From the NCBI GenBank assembly GCA_013416405.1, contig JACCET010000003.1, positions 310,001-374,000 on the forward strand: a stretch of DNA of 64,000 nucleotides, read 5' to 3'. Position numbers and translations under genes: made by a program. The stretch comes from Alcaligenaceae bacterium (GTDB lineage Bacteria; Pseudomonadota; Gammaproteobacteria; Burkholderiales; Burkholderiaceae_B). Position 1 is the first letter of the stretch. Every line of letters begins with the position of its first letter. The notes beneath the pieces are model-generated. The model had not been told where the DNA came from. It saw only the letters and a list, made by a program, of their open reading frames with translations, and did not search any database. Below, piece by piece: positions 50,353 through 58,528 of this stretch.

Positions 50353-50381
50353 ATACTAGCCCCATAAAACATACATGTCAA
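50353..50381 (-). promoter_or_regulatory. suyA promoter (perfect TTGACA, TAGTAT)
   Basis: On the minus strand TTGACA (50381-50376) is 17 bases from TAGTAT (50358-50353), giving a start near 50346 and a leader of about 50 bases. One base upstream of the -35 is the operator shared with slcC. The -10 also lies in the right arm of an inverted repeat CTAGTATT-N10-AATACTAG (50334-50359). Confidence 0.8.
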
Positions 50382-50382
50382 A

Positions 50383-50401
50383 TAGATCATCTATATGAAT
50401 T
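50383..50401. promoter_or_regulatory. Operator shared with slcC (suyA/gntR intergenic copy)
   Basis: Minus strand: AATTCATATAGATGATCTA, with a symmetric core TCAT-N4-ATGA. It matches the slcC copy (51325-51343) at 16 of 19 positions, and both lie exactly one base upstream of a perfect TTGACA. It also contains part of the palindrome ATAGAT-c-ATCTAT (50382-50394). The likely binder is the GntR/UTRA protein encoded next door. The position just upstream of -35 suggests activation. Confidence 0.7.
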
Positions 50402-50513
50402 ATGCGAGAATAGAAGAATATGTGAATGGCGCTCGCCAGGTTGTAGCGTGTGGTGCTGGCGCAGGCGACTCTGGATACAATGGAAGCACTTACTCTTTGA
50501 CGCTCACGTGTTT

Positions 50514-51266
50514 ATGACTTCAACCTTGTCGCAACTCAGTCCCTCGGGAATCCCGCTGTATCAGCAAGTCAAACGGGCGGTACTGGCGGCGCTCGCCTCT
50601 GGCGAGTGGGTGCAGGGCGAAGCCATTCCACCCGAAAAACTGCTGGCCGAGCGCTTCAGCGTGTCTATAGGCACCTTGCGCAAGGCGATTGACGAGCTCG
50701 AAGCCGAAAACATTCTGGTTCGCCATCAAGGGCGTGGCACTTTTGTCGCCATACACTCGCGCAATCAGCATTTTTTTCGGTTTTTCCGTGTGGTCCGCCA
50801 AGACGGAAAAAAAGCCTATCCTGAAACCGAGTTGCAACGCTTCAGACGGGTGCGTGCCAACGAAGAAGTCCGCGCAAAACTCGCCTTGGGCAAAGGCGCT
50901 TTTGTGTACGAGTTCGTTAATCTGCTCAGCCTGAATGGCGACAAGGTCATTGTCGATACCATCGCCGTGCCCGAAGTGCTTTTTCGCGACCTGACACGCG
51001 AGCAGTTGCGCGACCGGCCCAGCACGCTATACAGTTTTTATCAGGAAATGTTCGGCATCAACGTCATCAGCACATCGGAAACGGTGCGCGCCACGCTGGC
51101 CGATGCAGAGCATGCCGGCTGGTTGGGCGTCGCGCCAGGCGCGCCTTTGCTGAGCGTGCGTCGGGTGGCGTATTCGTATAACAAACTGCCCATAGAATGG
51201 CGTATTTCAACGCTGCACACCGGGCGCTACGAATATATCAGTCAGGATACGAGCGGCGGGTCTTGA
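50514..51266 (+). CDS. GntR-family regulator with UTRA domain (SuyR-like)
   Basis: Regulator of 250 residues. The winged HTH is PLYQQVKRAVLAALASGEWV, then AIPPEKLLAERFSVSIGTLR and HQGRGTFVA; the C-terminal UTRA ligand domain runs from about residue 95 to the end. The ATG at 50514 is chosen because the HTH starts normally from there; the upstream frame is not conserved-looking. It stands between suyAB (divergent) and slcC-comC (same direction), and the shared operator lies in both control regions. The effector is probably sulfolactate or sulfopyruvate (inference). Confidence 0.88.
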   Translation: MTSTLSQLSPSGIPLYQQVKRAVLAALASGEWVQGEAIPPEKLLAERFSVSIGTLRKAIDELEAENILVRHQGRGTFVAIHSRNQHFFRFFRVVRQDGKKAYPETELQRFRRVRANEEVRAKLALGKGAFVYEFVNLLSLNGDKVIVDTIAVPEVLFRDLTREQLRDRPSTLYSFYQEMFGINVISTSETVRATLADAEHAGWLGVAPGAPLLSVRRVAYSYNKLPIEWRISTLHTGRYEYISQDTSGGS

Positions 51267-51324
51267 TAGCCCGCGCAGCAGGCGCAATGCCATTTCCTGT
51301 AAGCACGCACGCTTTCTAAGCATC

Positions 51325-51343
51325 AATTCATCTGTATGATCTA
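51325..51343. promoter_or_regulatory. Operator shared with suyA (slcC copy)
   Basis: Plus strand: AATTCATCTGTATGATCTA, core TCAT-N4-ATGA. It differs from the suyA copy only at positions 8, 10 and 11 and, like it, is followed by one base and TTGACA. Confidence 0.7.
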
Positions 51344-51344
51344 G

Positions 51345-51374
51345 TTGACATGGCTTGCGCCGCGGGAGTAGCAT
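51345..51374 (+). promoter_or_regulatory. slcC promoter (perfect TTGACA, TAGCAT)
   Basis: TTGACA (51345-51350) is 18 bases from TAGCAT (51369-51374, four of six matches to consensus). Transcription would start near 51381, about 19 bases before the slcC ATG. The operator abuts the -35. Confidence 0.7.
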
Positions 51375-51399
51375 CGATGGCTTCTTCCAAGGGGGTGTC

Positions 51400-52350
51400 A
51401 TGAAGATCATCATTTCCGAGTTGATGGACGCGGCGGTCGTCGATCAGTTACGCGACCGTTTTGACGTCAGCTACGATGCCGGCCTGGTCGACCGGCCCGA
51501 TGACCTGCTTAAGGCTGTGGCGAATGCCGACGCCCTGATTGTGCGCAACCGCACCCAGGTCAATGCGCGGTTGTTGGCAGCGGCGCCCCAGCTTAAAGCG
51601 GTAGGCCGTCTGGGCGTTGGGCTGGACAACATCGATGTTGCCGCTTGCGAACAACGCGGCATTCAGGTGCTGCCGGCAACGGGCGCCAATGCACTGGCAG
51701 TGGCCGAATACGTGATCGCTTCAGCTATGTTGTTGCTGCGCGGCGCTTATTTTGCCTCGGCCGACGTTGCCAGCGGCGCCTGGCCCCGGAACCAGCTTTC
51801 CGATGGGCGTGAGACCAGCGGCAAGGCTTTGGGTCTGGTGGGTTTTGGGGGCATCGGGCAATTGACGGCATCATTGGCGGTCAAGCTGGGCATGACGGTA
51901 TACGCCTACGATCCAGCGCTGGCTGACGACGCGCCAATTTGGCGCGATACCGGTGTTCATCCTGTGCCACTAAACCGGCTGGTTTCCGAGGCCGACGTCA
52001 TCAGCCTGCACATCCCCCTGATGGACAGTACCAAAGGCCTGTTCGATGCTAATTTGATTGCACAAATGAGGCCGGGCGCCGTGCTTGTTAATACTTCGCG
52101 CGGAGGCATTGTCGATGAAGCTGCACTGGTGCAGGCACTACAGCAGGGCCGTATTGGCGGCGCCGCGCTGGATGTGTTCGAGAATGAACCGCTACCGGCG
52201 GGCAACGCCTTCCCATCGTTGCCCAATCTGTTGCTTACGCCCCATATTGCGGGGCTGACGGCTGAGTCCAATCAAAGGGTTAGCCAGCTGATTGCGCAAC
52301 GCGTAACCGACAGTCTGTCGGCGGCGTCGGCGGCGTCGGCGCGAGAGTAA
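51400..52350 (+). CDS. slcC: (S)-sulfolactate dehydrogenase (D-2-hydroxyacid dehydrogenase family)
   Basis: NAD-dependent 2-hydroxyacid dehydrogenase, 316 residues from the ATG at 51400. NAD motif GLVGFGGIGQLTASLAVKLG; catalytic Arg in VNTSRGGIVDE, Glu in DVFENEPLP and His in LLTPHIAGLT. The family also includes 3-phosphoglycerate dehydrogenase; SlcC is preferred from context (suyAB, comC, UTRA regulator). SlcC oxidises (S)-sulfolactate to sulfopyruvate, and ComC then reduces it to the (R) form that SuyAB cleaves, so the pair acts as a racemase. Starts from an operator-linked promoter. Confidence 0.85.
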   Translation: MKIIISELMDAAVVDQLRDRFDVSYDAGLVDRPDDLLKAVANADALIVRNRTQVNARLLAAAPQLKAVGRLGVGLDNIDVAACEQRGIQVLPATGANALAVAEYVIASAMLLLRGAYFASADVASGAWPRNQLSDGRETSGKALGLVGFGGIGQLTASLAVKLGMTVYAYDPALADDAPIWRDTGVHPVPLNRLVSEADVISLHIPLMDSTKGLFDANLIAQMRPGAVLVNTSRGGIVDEAALVQALQQGRIGGAALDVFENEPLPAGNAFPSLPNLLLTPHIAGLTAESNQRVSQLIAQRVTDSLSAASAASARE

Positions 52351-52360
52351 AGGAAGGGTC

Positions 52361-53353
52361 ATGACGGTTCATTCGATAGACGCATTGATAGACCAGGCCA
52401 GCGGTGCCTTGCTGCGAGCTGGCGCCAGCCAGACCATGGCCCGCAGTACGGCAAAGTCGCTGGTCATGGCCGAGGCGCAGGGCTTGGGTTCGCATGGCTT
52501 GTCACGCGTCAGCCAATATGCTTCGCACTTGCGCAGCGGACGGGTCAACGGTCAGGCGCAGGCGAGCATAGTCAAATCGCACGGGGCAGGCTTGCTGGTC
52601 GATGCCGACGAGGGTCTGGCCTTTCCGGCCTGTGAGCTGGCCATTACCGAGGCCATCGATCGTGCACGCCAGTTCACCGTGGCCTTTGCCGGCGTGACGC
52701 GCAGCCATCACTTCGGCATGGCAGGCCTGCATCTTGAAAGTGTGGCCGAACAAGGCATGGTCGGCTTTGCGTTCAGCAACTCTCCAGCCGCCATGCCGGC
52801 ATGGGGCGGCGGCCAGGCCTTGTTTGGCACCAACCCCATTGCCGCCGTTTTTCCGCGCAGCAATGGTGATCCCATTGTCATCGATCTGTCGTTGTCGGAA
52901 GTGGCGCGTGGCAAACTCATGGTGGCTGCCCGCGAGGGCCGCAGCATACCTGAAGGCTGGGCGCTCGATAAAAACGGGCAGCCCACCACTGATCCACAAG
53001 CCGGACTGGACGGCATGATGTGTCCAGCGGGTGGCGTCAAGGGCGCCATGCTGGCCCTGATGGTCGAATTGCTTTGCGTGGCCCTGACGGGCGCGTCTTT
53101 TGGCTACGAGGCCGATTCCTTCTTCAGCGCCGACGGCAACCGGCCGCATATCGGCCACGTTTTCCTGGTCATTGATCCGTCGGCGCTGGCGGGCCGCGAT
53201 GTGTATTTCGACAGGGTAGATACCCTGGTGGCGGCCATGATCAGTGACGAAAACGTACGCTTGCCCGGCAGCCGACGTTCCGCCTTGGTGCAACGCAGCC
53301 TGGAACAAGGCATAGAAGTGCCTGATGGCATGTGGGCGCAGTTGCAGGCCTAG
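52361..53353 (+). CDS. comC: (2R)-3-sulfolactate dehydrogenase, ComC type
   Basis: Dehydrogenase of the malate/L-sulfolactate (Ldh2) family, 330 residues. Marks: AEAQGLGSHGLSRVSQYASH, the SHHFGMAGLH motif with the catalytic His, FGTNPIAAVFPR and the late GGVKGAMLALMVELL. It follows slcC by ten bases with an AGGAAGG site. With SlcC it would interconvert sulfolactate isomers through sulfopyruvate using NAD(P)H. It converges on pgi with a 12-base gap and no visible terminator. Confidence 0.85.
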   Translation: MTVHSIDALIDQASGALLRAGASQTMARSTAKSLVMAEAQGLGSHGLSRVSQYASHLRSGRVNGQAQASIVKSHGAGLLVDADEGLAFPACELAITEAIDRARQFTVAFAGVTRSHHFGMAGLHLESVAEQGMVGFAFSNSPAAMPAWGGGQALFGTNPIAAVFPRSNGDPIVIDLSLSEVARGKLMVAAREGRSIPEGWALDKNGQPTTDPQAGLDGMMCPAGGVKGAMLALMVELLCVALTGASFGYEADSFFSADGNRPHIGHVFLVIDPSALAGRDVYFDRVDTLVAAMISDENVRLPGSRRSALVQRSLEQGIEVPDGMWAQLQA

Positions 53354-53365
53354 GGCCGCCTGCCG

Positions 53366-54928
53366 TTACCCTTTCAGTGACTTCGCAAAGGTTTGCACCC
53401 AATGCGCCGTCGAGGCATCGTGCGGCGTGCTGTCGGCTGATGCCTGGCCCGACAACTGCGCTGTAATACCTTGGGCCAGTACCTTGCCGTATTCCACGCC
53501 CCACTGATCAAAGGGGTTGATGCCCCAGATCACCCCCTGCACAAACACCTTGTGTTCGTACATGGCCAGCAGCGCACCCAGGGTGTAGGGCGAGAGCCGT
53601 GACAGCACAATCAGGTTGGAAGGGCGCCCGCCGGGGTGCACGCGATGGCGGGCCACCTTGGTGGCCTTTTCTTGCGACAGGCCGGAGTCCAGGCATTCCT
53701 GCAAGGCGGCTTCGTAGCTTTTGCCTTGCAGCAAGGCTTCGCGCTGTGCCAGGCAATTGGCCAGCAGGCTGGTGTGATGCTCGGGCCAGCCATGGTCGGC
53801 GTGCTGGCAAACGATGAAGTCAACCGGTGCGCCGTCGCTGCCCTGATGCAGCCACTGAAAGAAGGTGTGCTGGGCATCTGTGCCGGGCATGCCCCACACC
53901 GCGGGCCCGGTGGGTACTTCCACGGCCTGGCCGTCCAGGTCTACCGACTTGCCCAGCGACTCCATTTCCAGCTGCTGCACATATGGCACCAGGGCGGCCA
54001 GGCGAAAGTCGTAAGGAGCGATATTCAAGGATCCATAGTCCAGCACGCTGCGATTGACGATGCCGGCCAAAGCCATTTGCACGGGTGCGTTCTGCTCTAT
54101 GGGGGCCTGGGCAAAGTGGGTGTCCATGGCATTGGCACCGGCCAGCATGCCGGCCACCACATCTTCGCTGACAGCCAGTGCCGTGGTCAGGTTAACGGCC
54201 GACCACAGGGAAAAGCGGCCGCCCACCCAGTCCCACAGCTTGAAGATATTTGTTTCGGGCACACCCCATTTCATGGCCACTTCAGGGCGCGCCGTAATGG
54301 CCACGACCTGTGCGTGGGGGTTTTCCACGCCGGCGGCCTGCAGCCATTCCAGCGCCCGTTTCCCGTTTTGCAGGGTCTCGGCCGTGGTGAATGACTTGGA
54401 CGCCATCACAATCAGCGTATCGTGCGGGTCCAGCCCCGCCAGCCCGCCCTGTATGGCATGGCCATCGATATTGGCCACGAAATGCACTTGCCGCCAGGTG
54501 CCCGCATAGCCGAAGGCATTGACAGCCAGCCGCACGCCCCAATCACTGCCGCCTATGCCTATGTGAACGATATTGCGCCAGCGGCGCTCGGAATCGGCCA
54601 GGCGCACAAAGGCGTTCAGGCGCTGGCGCTCGATAGCGACTTCTTTAATGGGGGCGGGTGCGCGCAGTGCGGTGTGCCAGGCGGCGCGTTCTTCAGTGGT
54701 GTTGGCGATGCCGCCCGACAACAGGCGTTCGCGCATGGCAGTGAAGTCGCGTGCGGCCAGCAAGGCCTGGCCGGCTTCAGTTAGCGCGGGAGAGCTGACT
54801 TGCCCGCTGATGTCCAGGTCTATGCCTGCGATCTGGATCAGACGCAGGTTCTGGACATTGACGGAGGACTTGCTGGCGGCATCTTTGAATGCCAGCCATT
54901 CGGGCAGATTGCTTAACGCACAAGACAC
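53366..54928 (-). CDS. pgi: Glucose-6-phosphate isomerase
   Basis: Interconverts glucose 6-phosphate and fructose 6-phosphate; cytoplasmic; 520 residues. Marks: VHIGIGGSDWGVRLAVNAF, VMASKSFTTAETLQNG, the GVPETNIFKLWDWVGGRFS loop and the C-terminal GVIWGINPFDQWGVEYGK. It is convergent with comC and follows infA on the same strand with a 60-base gap. Confidence 0.96.
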   Translation of the reverse strand: MSCALSNLPEWLAFKDAASKSSVNVQNLRLIQIAGIDLDISGQVSSPALTEAGQALLAARDFTAMRERLLSGGIANTTEERAAWHTALRAPAPIKEVAIERQRLNAFVRLADSERRWRNIVHIGIGGSDWGVRLAVNAFGYAGTWRQVHFVANIDGHAIQGGLAGLDPHDTLIVMASKSFTTAETLQNGKRALEWLQAAGVENPHAQVVAITARPEVAMKWGVPETNIFKLWDWVGGRFSLWSAVNLTTALAVSEDVVAGMLAGANAMDTHFAQAPIEQNAPVQMALAGIVNRSVLDYGSLNIAPYDFRLAALVPYVQQLEMESLGKSVDLDGQAVEVPTGPAVWGMPGTDAQHTFFQWLHQGSDGAPVDFIVCQHADHGWPEHHTSLLANCLAQREALLQGKSYEAALQECLDSGLSQEKATKVARHRVHPGGRPSNLIVLSRLSPYTLGALLAMYEHKVFVQGVIWGINPFDQWGVEYGKVLAQGITAQLSGQASADSTPHDASTAHWVQTFAKSLKG

Positions 54929-54988
54929 GGTACTTCCTTGCAGGCATGATGACGAACAAGGATTGTATGCCAGTGTGCTGCTTGCGGT

Positions 54989-55246
54989 TTAGCGGCGGCG
55001 CTGGCTTGGGCCGCCGGGGGCGCGTCCGGCAATGTGGCGGAACGTGATGCGACCCTTGCTCAGGTCGTAGGGAGACATTTCCAGCGAGACTTTGTCGCCG
55101 GCGAGAATACGGATGTGGTGCTTGCGCATTTTTCCGCCGGTGTACGCGACGACGGGGTGTCCGTTATCGAGCGTTACACGAAAGCGGGAGTCGGGCAAAA
55201 CTTCAGTAACGAGACCGCCCATTTCAATCAATTCTTCTTTGGCCAT
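54989..55246 (-). CDS. infA: Translation initiation factor IF-1
   Basis: Small OB-fold factor that binds the ribosomal A site; 85 residues from the ATG at 55246 ([20 protein letters not shown]). Marks: [20 protein letters not shown] and [20 protein letters not shown]. The tail ends in a basic GGPSQRRR longer than that of E. coli IF-1, as in the second, stand-alone infA copy of several betaproteobacteria. No ribosomal-protein operon surrounds it, so another infA copy may exist elsewhere. Confidence 0.93.
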   Translation of the reverse strand: MAKEELIEMGGLVTEVLPDSRFRVTLDNGHPVVAYTGGKMRKHHIRILAGDKVSLEMSPYDLSKGRITFRHIAGRAPGGPSQRRR

Positions 55247-55630
55247 GTAGGGTTCCTGTAAACGTTGACAAAAAGCACCCATGCGTCGGACTCGCTGTGC
55301 GTGGCATCCGGCAAACCGCGTGTTGCAGTTGAATGATGAAAGGTGCTTCGTGACGCCAAATGGCGTTTGGTGCTGCGTTCCGGGACTGGAACGTATGAGT
55401 TGCGGGCATGAGGTGAAAGTTGAAAATACAGCCGTTCGCTTGACAAAAACCCGCGTTTAACCTAGCAATGATACCACAAGTGCTTGTCATAGCGGACTTT
55501 TATTTCCAGCGGGCTGGTTTCGCAAGGGATCCCCCTGATTCAATTTCTGCACACGGTACGTATTTACTGCTACGATCAACGCACGCTTCTAATTAGTCAC
55601 AAAAGGCAACTAAAATTTTCAAGGTTGACT
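55247..55630. other. Intergenic region between infA and the HD-GYP gene
   Basis: These 384 bases separate divergent genes. I see no convincing coding frame. A minus-strand extended -10-like TGGTATCAT (about 55475-55483) could serve infA. The part next to the HD-GYP gene is AT-rich and must hold its promoter. No repeats or RNA fold was recognised. Confidence 0.5.
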
Positions 55631-58528
55631 ATGACAAAGTCTGCAAGTAGAGGCATATCGCTACGGCTGCTTTTTTCCCTGGCCATTTCATGCACGACCC
55701 TGCTGATGGGCAGCTTGCTGGCCTGGCAGCACTATCGCAGCGCGGAAACGGCCATGATTTCGGCCGCGGGCCAGGCAGTAGACCAGTTGGGCAAGGTATT
55801 GGCCGAGCGTTCACGCAGCCTGATAGAGCCGCCCAGCAACGTGCTGCACGTGCTGGCCTACAACCCCCTCCTGCAAGACAAGACCCGGGATCAAAGGCTG
55901 GAGCGCCTGCCCCAGATGGTTGAAAGCCTTAGGGTAAGCAATGTGGTCAGCGCCGTATTCGTGGGCTACCCCAACGGCGAATTCTTCATGGTAAGAAAGC
56001 TGACGGGTGGCGACCTGAAAACCCGTTTCTCGGCACCCGAAGGCGCGGTGTACATGGTGCGCAGCACCAGCCTTGCGGCAGACGGCAGCATGGCGCGTCA
56101 ATGGCGTTTCTACGACGTGAACCAGAGCCTGATCGAGGTTCGCGTCAGCCCCGACCATGGCTTCGATCCACGCACCCGGCCCTGGTTCCAGCAGGCATCG
56201 CAGCAGACCGATCTGGTTCTGGTCAAGCCCTACCTGTTTTACATGACCCAGCGCACGGGCGTTACATTAGCGCAACGCGATGCGATGGGCAGCGGGGCGG
56301 TGGTGGGCATAGACCTGGCCATCGATGACCTGAATTTCGCATTGACCGACCTGCACGTGACCGAAAGCGCCGAGGTGGCCGTACTGGGCATGAGTGGCTC
56401 GGTGATCGCCTACCCCGGTGGGTTGCCGGGAAACCTGCGCATACCGCAACTGCAAAGTGATGGCATGGGTGTGAAACTGCCTCACATCCGCGAACTGGCC
56501 TCGGCCGGCCTGGCCCACGTCTTTGAACACCCTCCACCTGACGGCGATCCGCGCCTTTACCACATCGACGGACGCAAATGGTATGGCATAAGCGCGCCGC
56601 TGGCGCTTTTTTCCGTGGGCCAAAGCCACCTGGTGGTTGCAGTGCCTGCCGATGAGCTTTTGCACGAGGCGCGCGCGGCTTTGGCGATCGGCATGAGCTG
56701 GACGGCGGGCCTGACGCTATTGCTGCTGGTGCTGGGCTGGATCCTGAGCCGACGCCTGAGCCGCCCCTTGCGGCTGCTGGCGGAACAGGCGCGCGCGCGG
56801 TCCCGGTTCGATTTCAGTGGCGACATGGGGGTGAAGTCCTCCATCACCGAAGTGCGCGAACTCAGTGGTGTGCTGGAGCGAATGTCGCATGCCATACACG
56901 CCTTCCAGTCGATTGCGCTGGCACTCAATCATGAAACGCAGCTGGATCGCATGCTGGACGAGGTTGTGGACAAGCTGGTTCATGCCCTGGAGGTCGAAGG
57001 CGGCGCTGTTTACCTGCTGGATGCCGAGGCCGACAAGCTGCAATTGGCCAACCGCTGTGCGGTCCGCAATATTCCCAACGCGATCGCCCTGAATACCGAT
57101 GGCCCTTACAAGCTGTCGGATGCCGTTACCGCGGCGCTGGGCGCAGGCAGCCAGTATTTCTGTTTCGAATTGAACAACCGCCAGGGCAGCAGCCTGGGCG
57201 TGCTGGTGTTGTGGCTGACAACGCAGCAGCAGAACAGAGACGGCGTGCAGGACGCCTTCGAACGCTTTGCGCGCGAATTGTCCAGCGCGGCCGCCATCGC
57301 CATCGAGACGCGTCAATTGCTGGAAGCGCAGCAACAGCTGATGGACTCCATGATCAAGTTGCTGGCCAATGCCGTCGATGCCAAGAGCCCGTACACCGGG
57401 GGTCATTGCGAGCGTGTGCCGCTATTGGCCGAGCTGTTGCTTACGCAGGTCATTGCCACCGACAACGGCCCTTATGCCGACTTCAAAATGGATGAAGCTG
57501 AACGCCACGAGTACCGCGTTGCCGCCTGGCTGCACGACTGCGGCAAGATCACCACGCCCGAGTCGGTCATGGACAAGGCCACCAAGCTGGAAATGGTCTA
57601 CAACCGCATTCATGTCATACGCACGCGATTCGAGATCTTGTGGCGCGATGCGTCGGTGGAATACTGGCAAGCGCTGGCCAATGGCGGCGACCCACAGTCG
57701 CTGCAAGCTACGCTGCAGCGCCGGCAGCAACAGCTGCAGGATGATTTCGCCTTTGTCGCCCAGGCCAACATCGGTGGCGAAAGCCTTGAAGACCAGGATA
57801 TCGAGCGCCTGCGCCAGATAGGCGCGCAGCGTTGGCAGCGTAATTTCAACCGGCGCCTGGGACTGGCGCGCCATGAGCTTGCCCGCCTGGGCCCGGGGCC
57901 CGAGCTTTTGCCCAACCAGGCCTATCTGTTGTCCGACCGGCCCGAGCATCTGGTTGCCTGGGGCGACCACAAACCTCCGGTTGACAAGGATGACCCGGCC
58001 AACGTCTGGGGCTTCGACATGAAGGTGCCCGAACACGCCTACAACCATGGCGAAATCTACAATCTAAGCATACGGCGCGGCACGCTGACCCCCGAAGAGC
58101 GTTTCCAGGTCAACGAGCACATCATCCAGACCATCATCATGCTGAGCAGCCTGCCGCTGCCGCCCAACCTGAAACGCGTACCCCATCTTGCCGGCACGCA
58201 CCATGAGAAAATGGATGGCACCGGCTACCCGCGCCGCCTGGGCAAGGAAGACCTGGGCGTGCCCGAACGGGTAATGATGATCGCCGACATCTTCGAAGCC
58301 CTGACCGCGTCGGACCGCCCCTACAAAACGCCCAAGACCCTGTCGGAATCGCTGGCCATCATGACGGACATGGCGCGCCAGGGGCATATCGATGTCGATA
58401 TGTTCCGCCTGTTTCTGAGCGACCGCGTATACCTGAACTATGCCAAGGTGTTTCTGCTGCCCGCGCAGATAGACGACGTGGACGAGCAGGTTTACTTGGC
58501 CAGGCTTGAGGACGGACCCGAGGACTGA
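55631..58528 (+). CDS. Cache-HAMP-GAF-HD-GYP signalling protein (probable c-di-GMP phosphodiesterase)
   Basis: Membrane sensor of 965 residues from the ATG at 55631, six bases after AAGG. It has TM1 (about 11-31), a periplasmic double-Cache-like region (about 35-345) with FDPRTRPWFQQA, and TM2 (about 355-375). A HAMP-like linker follows, then a GAF domain (about 430-560) and an HD-GYP domain. HD residues are in HCERVPLLAELL and HDCGKITTPE; the GYP motif is in HHEKMDGTGYPRRLG. Between HDCGK and the LTPEERFQVNEH helix lie about 160 extra residues, so this is an enlarged HD-GYP domain. It ends 37 bases inside the converging ligase gene. Confidence 0.88.
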   Translation: MTKSASRGISLRLLFSLAISCTTLLMGSLLAWQHYRSAETAMISAAGQAVDQLGKVLAERSRSLIEPPSNVLHVLAYNPLLQDKTRDQRLERLPQMVESLRVSNVVSAVFVGYPNGEFFMVRKLTGGDLKTRFSAPEGAVYMVRSTSLAADGSMARQWRFYDVNQSLIEVRVSPDHGFDPRTRPWFQQASQQTDLVLVKPYLFYMTQRTGVTLAQRDAMGSGAVVGIDLAIDDLNFALTDLHVTESAEVAVLGMSGSVIAYPGGLPGNLRIPQLQSDGMGVKLPHIRELASAGLAHVFEHPPPDGDPRLYHIDGRKWYGISAPLALFSVGQSHLVVAVPADELLHEARAALAIGMSWTAGLTLLLLVLGWILSRRLSRPLRLLAEQARARSRFDFSGDMGVKSSITEVRELSGVLERMSHAIHAFQSIALALNHETQLDRMLDEVVDKLVHALEVEGGAVYLLDAEADKLQLANRCAVRNIPNAIALNTDGPYKLSDAVTAALGAGSQYFCFELNNRQGSSLGVLVLWLTTQQQNRDGVQDAFERFARELSSAAAIAIETRQLLEAQQQLMDSMIKLLANAVDAKSPYTGGHCERVPLLAELLLTQVIATDNGPYADFKMDEAERHEYRVAAWLHDCGKITTPESVMDKATKLEMVYNRIHVIRTRFEILWRDASVEYWQALANGGDPQSLQATLQRRQQQLQDDFAFVAQANIGGESLEDQDIERLRQIGAQRWQRNFNRRLGLARHELARLGPGPELLPNQAYLLSDRPEHLVAWGDHKPPVDKDDPANVWGFDMKVPEHAYNHGEIYNLSIRRGTLTPEERFQVNEHIIQTIIMLSSLPLPPNLKRVPHLAGTHHEKMDGTGYPRRLGKEDLGVPERVMMIADIFEALTASDRPYKTPKTLSESLAIMTDMARQGHIDVDMFRLFLSDRVYLNYAKVFLLPAQIDDVDEQVYLARLEDGPED

